NCBI GenBank assembly: GCA_017590115.1
Contig: JAGGNK010012892.1
Span: 3,512,351 to 3,576,350 of the forward strand
Reading direction: 5' to 3'
From: Montifringilla adamsi
Taxonomy: Eukaryota > Chordata > Aves > Passeriformes > Passeridae
Length of the DNA: 64,000 bases
Below are positions 52,383 through 64,000 of this stretch, piece after piece. Positions within the stretch are counted from its first letter, which is position 1, and every line of letters starts with the position of its first letter. The position numbers were made by a program, and so were the translations under genes. Below the pieces are notes generated by a model that was given only the letters and a program-made list of their open reading frames with translations, searched no databases and was not told the origin of the DNA.

Positions 52383-55300
52383 ACTTGTGAGTAGGAATTG
52401 CTGAATTTGCAATGAGAACACATTGCAATGAAGGGAGTTTGTGGCCCTGGAAAAATACAGTATGTGAGAGAATCAATAATTATTAGTGTATCTTAAGCAA
52501 ATTTGTCAACTTATCACAGAAATGAAATTTCGTAGGGCAAAGTAATCACACACTCTTCTTGTTTCTGGTAGAAATGGTAAAAAATATATTTTTATCAAAA
52601 GTACTCAGTTAAGAGTATGTCATACTTCCATCACTTTTTCATCCACATGTTAATTAATTATTATGTTGAAGTGCTATAACTTAACTGGATATATTTTTTT
52701 TAATTGAGAAGTTTGGGCTGACTATTAGTCTAATGTTACAAGAGAGATGTAACCTCGACTGCATAATCTAATTCTTCTGGGTTGCATTTGGCAGAATCCA
52801 GCCATAACTTGGGGCGTGGAGTCTGATGCAAAGACCAGACCAGACACACAGTTTGGCTCACTCACCACCCTCTGCATGCCAGAGGATTTAAAAGAGTAAA
52901 GGCAGATGTGAGAGCACCTTAAGGAAACAGGAAAATGCTATAGCTGTGCCTAAAGCAAGTTCTATATATTTCACCTTACATACAAAACAAGAGGAGCTGG
53001 CAAGCAACAGTCTGGAATCAAAGCTATCTGCTTGTAATTTGCTCAGTATTTACTGGGCAGTTCTCAGTGCCTGTGTACTAGCAGGATTAGGACATCTTAT
53101 TTTATCCAATATCTGAGACTCTGCTCTTTCAGACATAACATTTGACTTTTTGTGACCTTCCCAAAGCATAATACCACTTTCCCACTTTTTTTTTTCTTGT
53201 TTGAAGCATCAGATTGAATGTTAGATTGCAACTGCATACCTCATGGCACCCCAGTAACTATAAAAACCCTTGTATTAGTTCTGTGCAATGTCTTCTATCA
53301 CAACCTCCTGGCTCTTCCTGGGCTATGACTGATCTTATTCTGCCTTTTAAAAAGGTACTCTCTTTATATGACTTTCAGAATATTCAGAAGCCTCTTCAAC
53401 CAGGAGATGTTATAGCCTCCAGGAAAAGAGTGTAGCTCTTTCAGACCTGTCTCTGGGTGCATTCCAGAGCTCAGAGGCAGATATGCTTCCATCCCTGACA
53501 CTTCAGGGCTGTGTTCTGCTCCATTTAGTCAGCAGGTGTAACATGTCTTCATACTATTTCCAAACCCCTCACACTTCCCAAGCCGTATCTCAAACCCTGC
53601 TCAGTATTGAAAGAGATCAAATACTGACACCTCATAATTTGCTCATTACTTCATGGACCTATTTATGAGGAAGATGCAGCTAAGAAGCCACAGAGAACAT
53701 CAGCATTTGAACACTACTGAATTAGTTTGGGTCTTCCCATTTTTCCAGAAACCTTACAAATTCAGCTGAAAATTAGCTGTTACCCAGCTAATAAGAAATG
53801 CTGTAGTTGCTGGGAGATGAATTTTCTGGAAGCCAGAAAAGACATTATTATCATTAGGAAAATGGGCACTTATCCTCCCCACAGGAGTTCTAACTGTGGC
53901 TATGGTCCAGTTTATAAGAGTCATGCTGTGTGTGATAAAAATGTGTAAATGAAAGGATGGAAAGCAGCTCTCGGGTTTTATTACTACAAAATCAAGGATC
54001 ATAAAGAGACCTCTCAAACTGGAAACTTCAAACTGGAAGGTACTTTTTTTGTCTACAGAACTGCCTTATAAGGGAATTGGCAAAAACATCCCTATTTTGC
54101 ACAGTAGTTTTTGTGTAACCTACTTAATATGGAAAAGCACAAGGCTGCAGATCACTTTTGACCTTGTTGAATACATAACAAATGAATAATTCCATAGTAA
54201 CTTTGCTGTTTCATAATTTACAAATATTCACAAGTCTGGGAAGACTAAGCTTTTTGCTCTCTTATATTGATTTTCACACATAATACAGAAACACCCAGAG
54301 GTTCTCCATAGAAGCTGTATATATGCATAATAAAGCCCTGATCCTGAAAAACTCACAGTGTAATAGGCATAGTCTAGATAAACACCATGAGAAGACAGAT
54401 AATACCATGCTGCAGATGCGAGAAATGATGGGTGGAAGCACAGAGGAAGTTGCACTGCTCAACAACTGAGTAATTTCCTTTGTGGGCCATCTGTGTCATC
54501 CCAGTTCTGGTCAAGCCTAACCACAAAGAGCATCCTGGGACACTCGGGTATGCCAGAATATGGGACTGCTGGCATTTCAGATCAGCACTGCTGGCACGGA
54601 GCTCCCTGTGGAGAGACAAATTGAAACCCAGCACTTTCCTTGGCTAGACAGTGGCTAATGCCATGGCTGCTCCAGGGAGTCTGATGGACTTTCTTGGGAG
54701 AAGCTAAACACCTGGAGGAAGTGGTTACTCACAGCTGCTGCTCCACTCCTGTTTTCCAGAATGAGATGATTGATTACGCTCCCCTTAGAAAATGATGCCT
54801 GGGAGCCAAACCCTCCCCTTTCTGCAAGTACAGGTTTTCTGCACAAGCAACTAACTGAACTCAGAGATCATAACCTGCAGCTGGGAAAAAGAGGGGACTG
54901 ATTTCCATCACCCCAGTGAAGGGACTTCATTGTAGAGAAAACATTTTGAACAGTGAAAGAGGGCATAAGGGCAAACACAAATCTGTAATTCAAGGCTTAC
55001 TCTCATGTCTGGGAGGATCTTGTTTTTTTATTCAATGTCATTCTGTGAGTGTTTCATGTGAAAAGCAAAGGCAGAAGCTGGGGACCTGTGCTTCCAGCTT
55101 TGTCCCAGCTGTACAACACAGTGCTCAAACCAGGCCATTTTATTATGGCTTTGAAAGTCATCAGATCAAATCTCTCAGGACCTGACAGCTTTATACAAAG
55201 AGTTGTTTTCCAAGGTATTCAGGCAGGGGAAGATCTAGGCTCAAGCAGATATATACACTACAAATATATTAAATTTCTACTTCTGAGAAGCTGTATCAAT

Positions 55301-55539
55301 ATCTACTACCTATAAAAGCCCTGACACTTCCCTGTCAGGCAATGGCTGAATGAAAGTTTTCAAAGCTGCAATTCAGTGCCTTCTCCCAAGTGACATGTTG
55401 CAAGGTCTCCCAAGACATAACCTTCTGCCTAAATCCTGCCTTTTCACTTATTTCACTAATTCTCCTCCCTTAAAAAGCTGGAAATCAGCTTACTGATTTA
55501 AAATAAACACCAGTTTGTCAATTTTCAAACAACCACAGC
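52383..55539. other. AT-rich non-coding stretch
   Basis: No gene recognised. Short frames up to 89 codons on both strands overlap each other. A two-copy 14-bp tandem word (caaactggaa) lies near 54015-54038. Confidence 0.5.
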
Positions 55540-55990
55540 AACCACAGGGGTTCCATGGGACCTGCTCAAACCCCTCTCTGGTTGATTCCACTGAGAAGCT
55601 GTTGGCGTGACTGGAGCAGGATTTGGGGGCTGTGAACCTCTGTGCATGCACATTGTCCCTTGCCCTAGAGGAAGATCTCAGGGACAGCCAAGGGGACAAA
55701 GGAAGGAGCAGGAGGGACTGGCTGGCCCTTGCTGCCAGGCACTCACTCCCCAAGAAGCCACCAGTGTCAGGGCTTGGGGTTCCCTGCTACAAGAGTGTCC
55801 TTGTCCACCAGCAATGGGAACAGGAAAGAGGACTTGCCACAGGAGACACAGGGCCATGGCAGCTGGGAGAGAGTCTCAGAGGTGACAGGCACAGGACAGG
55901 CTGCACAGCTGCCAAGGGAAGGACATCCACCTCATGGTGGATGTGCTGGATGACAGCACTCATGGCACAAAACTCTGTGGGTTTGGGAAC
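55540..55990. other. GC-richer, CpG-poor segment
   Basis: Markedly GC-richer than its flanks but with only about two CpGs, unlike the island at 38.55-38.91 kb. Three overlapping + frames (74, 92 and 133 codons) cross it, which is expected in low-AT sequence with few stops. No domain is recognised. The CpG depletion with high TG/CA fits an old, methylated, possibly transposon-derived sequence, but no family was recognised. Confidence 0.4.
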
Positions 55991-56689
55991 ACAGATAAAC
56001 GAAGTACCAAGTCTGTTGTCTTGAGAATGTGGTAGAAAAATTCATTTCTGATCTGTGCCACCCACAGGATTTGCTTAGGGAAAAAAGTCAGCTTCTACCA
56101 GATCACAGTTCTTCGAAACAGTGAATTAAACTTGTCCAAGCAGGGACCCTGAATTTCACAGCCCTTGATTTGTCTAAATGGCATATGCTGTTAAGAAAAA
56201 GCAAATGAGCAAGCACAAAATGCCTGACTTTGTACAGTACATTGTAGATATTTTCTAGCATATGCTATTGTTGTGACACTGCGCCTTGTTGTGCCAGACA
56301 TCAACCAGGTCACAGCAGGCAAGGAAAGAAGTTTGAGAGGAGCCTGTTCTCAGAGTCCTTAGGGGCACAGTGAAACCCAAACTTTCCAAGCAGCTGGAAA
56401 CACTCCTCATCTTTGGGCTAAAGAAGGCTGGAAAGCTGATTTTTTTCCTAATTTTGTCACTATAGGTGATGCTAAGTATCACGTGATGCTGGAGCTAAAA
56501 GAGCAGGGCTTATAGAAGTTCATATCACTTCAAAGGGTGACTATTTCCTTCAGGAATGAAACTGGGTTCTCCAGATGTAATTCTTACACATGAACAGCTA
56601 TCGCCTTAACCTTAAATTTCCCTTCTCTGCAACAACTGCAAACTTATACAGAAATCGTCTTAATCACAAGGAATGAAAATAAATTTTTT
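55991..56689. other. AT-rich non-coding stretch
   Basis: Nothing recognisable. One 75-codon minus-strand frame has no motif. Confidence 0.5.
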
Positions 56690-57000
56690 AAAAACTTTAA
56701 GTGTATTGCAGTTACACTAGATGGAAAATTAGGCTTTCTGTCATTTTCTCCCCATTTTTGACAGCTGGAAGCTTATTTGTCTATCTTTAAAGACTGTTGT
56801 ATGCTCTGATAAAGATTTCACTATCAGACATCAAATGAAACCTAATTTTCTCCTCTATTAAATGTACTTAGTATAAATGCAGATTCAATATTTTGGTGTG
56901 TGTGTAAAATTTTAATTGCTCTAATATTTATGCAAGGTCAAACTCAAGTGGCATATGTTGAAAAACGTTATGGATTATTATGACAGCCTGTAACAACAGA
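56690..57000. promoter_or_regulatory. Candidate conserved non-coding stretch
   Basis: High-complexity AT-rich sequence with GATA-like words (tctgataaagattt near 56806, ctatcag near 56822), a ttttgacagctgg TGIF/E-box-like word near 56757 and ATTA cores. No repeat or open frame covers it. The call is weak and compositional. Confidence 0.17.
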
Positions 57001-57796
57001 GATGGAACTGGTTTAATTTTTTTTTTTTTAATGCCAGTGCTTCAGCTAGACAGCTAATTATTCTTCAAGTATGTCAATTTATCCTAATTCCCCACTACCA
57101 CAGATGAGCACCAATGAGGATTTGCCAAAGAACTGCTGGAGTGTTCGTGCCAATTTTCATCTACAACAGCCTCACACGGAGAGCAGCACCCAACAACGGT
57201 CAAGTGATTATCTGGATATAAGGAGATATTATTTCTCTGCTATTGGCATTGCTACAACAAATCAAATTTGGTTCAAAATAATAGCCATACTTTGTAAAAT
57301 AGTTCCAAACAGGTAAGAAACAGTGTTAAGGTAAGAAATTACTAAAGGCATCTGCAGGAACCACATCTTCAAACATGCACAAGAGGCATGTGATAATATT
57401 TGGTAATTGCCTTACAGCTTGCTTATATTACTGGCCATTGACAAATTACCTTATCATTTTTCTTACATACAAAGGAGGGTTGTCACACATTTTCCTAAAC
57501 AAGAGAATAACCCCCAGCCTTTAGCTTTTCAAGAAATGAAAATTGACACTCCTAATCCTTCCTTGATGTTTTTGGAAAGTGCATTTTGTTAGGCACCTTC
57601 TGATAGAAACCCCTGTCATACACTTGAGTAATTGTACCTCATAAGGATGAGATAAACAGCTCTCTTGAAAGAGTTAGTTATTTCTGAACCAGTCTCCTAA
57701 ACAAATCAGTCAAATAGATTTCTAAGAGGCAAATCAAATTAAGAGAAAGAAATTCATATAAAAATCTGAGATTTTGTTTATTCTTCCTAAAATGAC
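57001..57796. other. AT-rich non-coding stretch
   Basis: A T run lies at about 57018-57029. An 81-codon frame at 57071-57316 has no recognised motif. No repeat family was seen. Confidence 0.5.
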
Positions 57797-57882
57797 AGGA
57801 AAAAACCAAACACATGCAAAAAACCCCCAAACAAACAAAAAAAAAACCCCAAAAAACAAAACAAAATCAAACACCCCCAGCC
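57797..57882 (+). repeat. A/C-rich low-complexity tract
   Basis: CCAAAC, CAAAAA, ACCCCC and CAAAAC words with almost no G or T on the + strand for over 80 bp. It has the same base pattern and strand as the tracts at 44958 and 52336. No attached transposon body is recognised. Confidence 0.85.
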
Positions 57883-59132
57883 CACAGACTCATTTATAAC
57901 TAGAAAGAGCTGCATTATTAATGTTTATACAGTTTGTGTGATGCATCTGTTTGCCAGGTTGCCTGCTCACCAGAAAGATATCTAGGTGTGCTCACATTCT
58001 CATTTCTTCCCCATAAATGATTACCTTCCATTGCCTCCCCCTTTCTATAGTGTCCCACATACTGACATGAAGAATTTGAAACAAAGGACTGAGGTTTAGC
58101 TTGCTTTCTTTCACCCTTCTCTATAAGGCAAGAATAAAAGCAGGATATTTAAGCTATGAGGATTTGAAATGGGGAAGAAATCATTGCTTACATCCTAAGG
58201 TGCTAGCTGAGAAGATGAAATTGACAGCAAACACCATATGAAATGTACATGTGCCCACTCCAATAGTAGTGGAAAAAAAAAAAAGATTACAACAGTTTAT
58301 TTCTGTCATAACATACAAGCTGTTAGCAAATTCAGACAATTCTTCCTGCTCAGTATCTCCAAGTCCAACCGTTTTTCTCACCACCCCTAGTGCTAAACCC
58401 TGTCATCTCACACACCAAATGTGGTACCCTGCTGGTCCCTTGGCTTCTCACAGCTACACCTTCCTCTCCTTCTGGTTTGCTGACATATGAAATGCCTTGC
58501 TGTCAGAATAACTTTCCTCACTTGTTGTTGATTTTACTCCCTTTTCCAAACCCTTTCACTTCATACCCCAGTGCCTTCCACGTCAAAGGTTTTAATTTTA
58601 GCAACTGCATTGTTTTACAGATTAGGCTGCACGCACCTGAAATAGTAACTCTGCCACTGGCACCAGGAAAACACCATCCTTGTGAACACCAATAGCAACT
58701 CCTCGTAATAAACAAGGTCTGTACAGACTGTGGGGGCTGACACAGACTGCACAACAGAGAATTCTAAGGAGGCACCACAGAGACAACTGTAGGCAAAAGG
58801 CTGCAAAAAGATAACACACGTGCAGAACAGCTCCCTGAAATAAAGAGCTGGTATATTTGCCAGAACAGGGACTCCTCTTCTGCTAATATTGTGCATGTGA
58901 TCCTTGATGCAAATATTTAAAGACAGATAGTTTGAAATCAAATTATTCATCTGGGAGGAAGAGATGTTTTCTCCAAAAGCAGACTGTGCTTGATTACAAT
59001 ATATTTATGAAGAACACGATAGACCCTCTCTCATTTTTACAAATTCAGCTTGCTTAGAAACAGGTATATATTTATTGGACAAAGATAAAAATAATGACTT
59101 CAAATACATGACAGTATCTTTCATCTTCTGTA
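57883..59132. other. AT-rich non-coding stretch
   Basis: No gene recognised. Antisense-overlapping frames (79-111 codons) at 58.25-58.95 kb have no known motif. A 12-bp perfect palindrome gtctgtacagac lies at 58717-58728. A 12-13 base A run is near 58271. Confidence 0.5.
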
Positions 59133-59486
59133 ATGGATGTTCTACACCCTTTGGCAAATAGTGGTCACATTAGTAAAAGAAGACTGAGTAGCTTAAATCC
59201 TGTTTCTCAAAGGTTAAAAGGTGGATTATCAGAAATATTTATACTCAGAATATATCTGTCCTATAAAGTAGAAAGTGATGCTAGAATTGTCAGTGAATTT
59301 GTGCTGAAAAATGTAACTCCTCCAAGAAAGGCTATAAGCTTATTGCTATTTACTGGTATTATTGATGATCCTTTAAACACACTTGTGAATTATTCCAAAA
59401 ACATGAAGGAATTATGCATGTATTTTTTAGCCACTGCAATGAAGCATATGGGACTCAGGGAACTGTGGGAAAAGCAACAGAAATGA
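59133..59486 (+). other. 117-codon ATG open frame, unrecognised
   Basis: A genuine ATG-started frame whose product has mixed, fairly protein-like composition (hydrophobic stretches alternating with K/R/E residues), ending in a charged tail. I recognise no family, signal peptide or catalytic motif. In AT-rich DNA of this length on six frames, one or two frames of this size are expected by chance. It could be a single-exon pseudogene remnant or nothing. Confidence 0.2.
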
Positions 59487-60689
59487 TTAGTTTTGCTGGC
59501 ATCTCATAAGGAGAGGAGAGCACTCTGCACACACAGCGGGCTGTTGGTCTGGCCTAAACAGGATGTCAAGTATCTCCCCCAAAACACATCACATCTACTT
59601 TCAGTCATGAGAAGGAGGAATTTAAGGTAAAAAGCATTATTACCCTAACACCTTTCAATGTGTCTTTGAAACACCACTGCTGATTTCTAAAGCTGAATGA
59701 AAAATACTTTTTCAACGTATAAAGAGCTCTGGGACTGAAATATATAGGCTCGTATGTAGAAAGGCTTCCTTCCCTCTTTAGACTTCCAGGCCTGGATTTG
59801 GTCACTTTTTTTTGGACATTTTGGAGACAGCATTGGAAATGCCCTTTCTGTTTTTTACACCTGATCACAACTCTTCTGATTGGAGTTCTCTCTACCAGCT
59901 CACTCCTGAGCAGTGTGTGGGAAGTCTACACGTGATTCCCAACCAGCTGAACACAGTCCCAGCACTTTGCACGCTGCATCCTTACAGTGTAGGGGATGCT
60001 TTCCTTCCTGGGGGAGTGAAGGAGTCCAATTTTTCATTTGAGCATGAAGGAAAAAAGGAAGAAGCCAAAATACCCAATAATGTGTTGTGTGAGGCTGCAG
60101 TTTCAGACTTGGAACTCGCTCTGCTCTCTCTCACCGCCACCATCTGCTCTTGCAGCCTCCCCATCTGCCTCCCCCGCCACTGCTGAACACTCTCGTGACT
60201 TTCTGCAAGCACTCAGCATCCCTACTCTCTGCTTCTCCCACCTCTGCACTAGGCAGAGCTTTCCAAGACTCCTTCCAGCGTCTCTTGGTCTCTGTTGTTG
60301 AACTGGACTTCTCCAAAGCACCACCATCCACCAAACTCCTTCCCCTGTCCCTGGGAACTCCAGCTGTCCTACCACAACCACTCAGCTCCTCCTTAAGCTA
60401 GAACTTCCCATGTTCTGCAAAATCTCAACATGCCTGTCATCATTATTCAGCCTGGGTGATTTTCAAGCCTCTTGTTGAATTATTTCATAGGTTTAGAGAC
60501 CTCCTGGTCCTTTGGTCTGTGTCTAATCCTCCCTTTAATTTTCAGCCTTGGGAAGGGTCACTCTCTGACCCTTATCACATGCTAGTTAGAACAGGTTTGC
60601 CTACACAACATAGACAGCAGTGTAAGACTTTGTTTTTATTTTAATTTTTCAGTTCAAATTGGGCCACAACTTTTCTTTCCAAAAACATT
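59487..60689. other. Non-coding stretch with C/T-rich portion
   Basis: About 60110-60400 is strongly C/T-rich on + and supports several overlapping frames (83-124 codons) in different phases, a sign of stop avoidance through base skew and not of coding. No domain is recognised. A few CpGs occur near 60136-60204. Confidence 0.45.
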
Positions 60690-60706
60690 CCCCCCCCCCC
60701 CTTTTT
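60690..60706. repeat. C12T5 homopolymer
   Basis: A 12-base C run (60690-60701) followed by five T. Long C/G mononucleotide runs are unusual, prone to length change, and hard to sequence accurately. Confidence 0.85.
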
Positions 60707-60785
60707 GTAATCAAGTTGAAATACTATTTTTAAGCCAACAGGGATACTGCAAATAGCTTATTTATGCTACCACTTGAAAAATAAA
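60707..60785. other. Short AT-rich spacer
   Basis: Nothing recognisable between the C run and the CR1 fragment. Confidence 0.5.
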
Positions 60786-60845
60786 CAATCATAGAACAAT
60801 TTTGGTTGGAAATGACTTTTAAGATGATCAAGTCCAACAGTGGAA
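60786..60845 (-). mobile_element. CR1 LINE 3'-terminal fragment, minus strand
   Basis: About 60 bp read on the minus strand as the CR1 3' terminus. On + this appears as aatcatagaac, ttttggttggaaatgac, ttaagatgatcaagtccaac. The tcatagaa and ggttggaa words are diagnostic of this end. Only the last part of the 3' end remains, so this is a severely truncated, inactive copy. Confidence 0.85.
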
Positions 60846-60859
60846 TAACCAATAACATT

Positions 60860-60875
60860 ACACTACTAGTAGTGT
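60860..60875. other. 16-bp perfect palindrome
   Basis: The sequence acactactagtagtgt equals its own reverse complement. It lies 14 bp beyond the internal end of the CR1 fragment. It could be a chance palindrome or mark the insertion boundary; no known binding site is assigned. Confidence 0.75.
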
Positions 60876-63800
60876 TTTCTGTGAGCTGCAAAACTATGAA
60901 TGCTGCAGCATCACAAACTTGAACAGGTCTCAGTGATATCACAAGGACAGATATTAAATTAAAATTTATGCCATATTTTAACTCTCCTCATATCAGTACA
61001 TTGTTCACAAGACTTTCATTGGATAAAATACACACAGAGAAAGCTGTCACTGTCAACTATTTATCTTGAAGCCTTTTCGTTTTCTCCCCAAAATGCCTTA
61101 TTTTCTTATGAATAAGCTGCTGATTTAAATTTCTGTGAATAGCTTATTTCAAGGTCTCTTTAAGTGCTATTTATGTTACTGGCATGCACCAACTTTGATT
61201 TTACTATTAAATTACAGACAGAATATCTCAGTTATGGGGGTCTAAGAAGAAAGGGCACTTAGAGAAGTAACAAAGACTGGCTTCTCCTAGCATAGTTCAC
61301 GTTGGCCACTGTGTGTTATGGGACAGAATTGTCCTGAAGACCAGAGAGCAGCTCCTGTGGAAGTGCTCCTGCATGCAAGTACCTTTGGGAAGGCAGCCTT
61401 CCACTTTTGCATCAATGCCAAAACCAAAACCTCTACAGCTCAGAGACAATGAGATGCTGTGATATTTGTTGCAAGTTTTCATTTGGGATCTAAACTGTTC
61501 TGGAAACCCAGAATAGAGACACTTGAAACTGTAAACAAGGATTGCAACTAAGGGAGTCAGAGAGGTGATGAGATACTCAATAGCAGGGACATGATTTCAT
61601 TATGAGCTCAAACATCTCAGCAATTGATTTAAGGATTAATATTAATTCATAAAATCACAACGTACAGACTATTCAAAGGCTACATCCTTTCACTTCTAAA
61701 TTTTTTCTCACCACCATTACCTTTTGATCCCTGGGCCTAAAACTGATCTACTAGAGCAATTTCTCTCCAAGTTTCTCACAGCTGAAATTATCTCTGTGAG
61801 GTGGGGCAGCAAGAGGCTTAGTCAGCTCTTGGATTCCATCAAGGAATCATCTCCACCACAGTAAACAGGGTACTGCAGTCAATGAGGCCTCAATCCTGCC
61901 TTAAATGAGTTGGTTTGGAAACAACAAAACCGAGCCACCACAGTAAAACAGCTTGAAACAAGTGGGGCCCTTTGCCTTTCACAGCTTGTACACTGTGGCA
62001 GCAGCAGAATTCTGAGTGACCAAGGCAGCTGGGACATGCAGCCACTGACTGCTGCTCAATGGCTCCTTGGAGCATCGTTCTGATGGATGGACTCACTTTC
62101 TGTATCCTCTCCCTACACCGAGGTGATTTCTACCCAAGGAACATACCTTATTACTGAACCATACTGATAGAATGGCTGTTTTTGACAGGTTTGGCTCTAA
62201 CATATTCAGGACAATACTATCTTCCAGTAAAATGGCACCTGAACTAAAGCTTTGGAGTTATGTGTTGGCAGTAATAACTAGTGTTTTGACTGCATGGATT
62301 TAGAAGAAAAAAAAAAAAAGGCATAAGAAACAATAAAACTATGAAAGAGACCTGATTTTCTATTCATGAAATTTAGATTATTTTTGTATGGATAGAATGC
62401 TTAAAGCTTCCTAGAAACCAGAGGAAGTGGTTTAAGAACTCTGAACAGCAACAAATTGTTTATTCCCTTGCAAGTCAGACTGCTGGAGAAGATGTTTAAC
62501 TTGCGTCATTCCCACAGTTATCCTTTGCATCAAACAGATGATTATTTATGCAACAAGATGTAACTGGGGAAACAGTTTTTCGGAGATAATCACACCCCTG
62601 GGACACTGCATGGCTCAGGGTTCATTACTGTTGAGAGAAAAAGTATGTTTTCTTCTGGAGTTTTTAATTCCATACTGCAGTTTCAGCCAAGCAGCCTGTT
62701 TCAGGTGGATTCATGCGTCCCTTTAGGAAGTCCACCTCACCTGTCAATCACAGTATATCACCCAACCTAAATAAAATTCTTAACCCCTTCTTTGCCACAC
62801 TGCCAAAAGATAGTACCTTTTGAAAAGGAGTTTGTTGTTTTAATTTTAACGACAGGAGATGAGCAGAAGATACCCAAAGGGTATGCTGGTGTTAGTACAG
62901 AAGAGATTTGTCTACAGGAAGTGCAAAACCAATACTGAATTATCAATATAACAAGTTTGCATATGTAACTCTATTGTTTAATAAAATGAACTCTGATAAA
63001 TACCAGTACTTAAAACCAATCACCTGAATTACAAAATGAATTATGCACATCTTCTTTGAAACAAAGCACTTTTATAACTTGAAGGTACCCCTTCAACACC
63101 CAGTGTGAAAAAGCCATTTCCAGCACACAGACTCCTCCAAGCTGCAAGCAGAGGATGCCACTTAATTCTCAATGAAAGTGAAATGCACTGAGAAGCTCAC
63201 ATGGAAAACTTATTATGCCCTACTGTGTAGTCTTAGAAATAAGATGACAGAGGCCTGTTTAACTAACTCTCTTGAGAAACAACTCCTCTGACTGATGGCT
63301 TTGATAAGCTGGATCTCAAACAGTAGTATTCGCAGCCTCTTGCAATTTGAAGCATGCATCAAAATCAACAAAAAACCCAAATGTTAAGAACCTAATGCAA
63401 TACTTCAGACAGAAAGAAAATGTAATTTTGTCCCCTATTTGTTGAAATAAAAAGTGAAATAAATCTTATCAGCTGTCTACATGGATGCTCTTTCTACCCA
63501 GAGGTAACAGATGAGAGTTCTCTATGGAAGTGACATCTAATGACTATGCACACACTTATCTTTCTCCCAGTAGGATAATTGTTTCTACTCCAGACTCTCC
63601 ATACTTTCTCTTTTTTGTATTTTACAGACATGGCTTCCATCTGCTCCAAAAGCCAAATTTCATTTTAAGTTCACAGAGCGATTAGGAATATCACTTTTCT
63701 CCTCTTTCTGAAGAAACCATTTGAAACCACCACCTCTCTGGTCTGTCTGCTTCTGCACCATGCTTGGCCACTGGCCTAGGGCAGCATTTTGCTTTCATAA

Positions 63801-64000
63801 ATATTCTCATGCTTTAGATATGCAGAGCTTCTTTTAGTTTTATTTTTTGAAGTTTAGCTACTCATTCAATAACTTTGTGCTTTCATTTCCCTCTTCTTCT
63901 CTTATCTGTTTCCAGCTCACCAATTTAGCTCTGGAAGAGAATTTCTTTCTTTTTTCATTTTTTTTCACCTGTGCCACAAGCAATTATCATCTCTCAAATA
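60876..64000. other. AT-rich non-coding stretch to window end
   Basis: About 3.1 kb without a recognisable gene, repeat family or RNA gene. It contains a 13-base A run at 62307-62319 and only short frames (up to 68 codons). The part near 61800-62100 is slightly GC-richer but featureless. Confidence 0.55.

Noticed and set aside
55623..56024. 133-codon + frame as a coding exon
   Set aside because: The segment has low AT, so stops are rare. Three phases are open at once and no domain or good splice sites were seen.
58717..58728. Steroid-receptor palindrome gtctgtacagac
   Set aside because: The half-sites lack the required 3-base spacer, and 12-bp palindromes are expected by chance in 64 kb.
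60038..60401. Overlapping 83-92 codon frames on both strands as genes
   Set aside because: The segment is C/T-skewed, so stops are avoided on several frames at once, and no motif is recognised.
1..64000. tRNA, rRNA, snRNA genes, CRISPR arrays, operons or ribosome binding sites
   Set aside because: No tRNA box patterns, U6-type sequence, spaced identical repeats or dense same-strand ORFs were seen. The genome is eukaryotic.

Overview
The window looks like vertebrate, most probably avian, nuclear DNA with no recognisable protein-coding gene. Three things support this. The sequence is AT-rich throughout (roughly 36-38% GC by eye) and CpG-poor. It holds two fragments of CR1 LINE 3' ends, the dominant retrotransposon of birds and reptiles, at 14891-15152 (+) and 60786-60845 (-). 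Interspersed-repeat density is low, as in bird macrochromosomes. I saw no bacterial signatures (dense ORFs, operons), no tRNA or rRNA, and no CRISPR array. The species and locus cannot be named from the sequence alone.

Layout. 1-8.1 kb is plain AT-rich sequence with one (A)n(TA)n microsatellite. At 8.16-8.76 kb a nearly pure pyrimidine tract abuts a GC-richer, CpG-poor segment. 10.1-10.3 kb is an ATTA-rich stretch. An LTR-like remnant lies at 13.9 kb and a CR1 3' end at 14.9-15.15 kb. 17.4-17.96 kb is a purine-rich stretch with a short basic ORF. 18.8-19.2 kb and 24.86-25.5 kb are the best candidates for conserved non-coding elements. A perfect 13-bp-arm hairpin lies at 21.7 kb, and a 53-bp direct duplication at 33.28-33.46 kb. 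37.2-37.5 kb has MARE/AP-1-like sites. An isolated CpG-island-like segment with NotI and SacII sites sits at 38.55-38.91 kb. Further candidate regulatory stretches lie at 46.85-47.4, 49.15-49.44 and 56.7-57.0 kb. A 36-bp tandem repeat is at 51.4 kb. Three A/C-rich tracts lie at 45.0, 52.3 and 57.8 kb. The second CR1 fragment and a 16-bp perfect palindrome are at 60.8 kb.

Interpretation. Open reading frames are short, and the longest either lack an ATG or sit on strongly base-skewed strands that avoid stop codons. The simplest reading is an intergenic region (gene desert) or the interior of a very long intron, with scattered old repeats and possible regulatory elements. No previously undescribed gene system was found. 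The features most worth testing are the orphan CpG island (38.55-38.91 kb) and the CpG-retaining segment at 18.8-19.2 kb.
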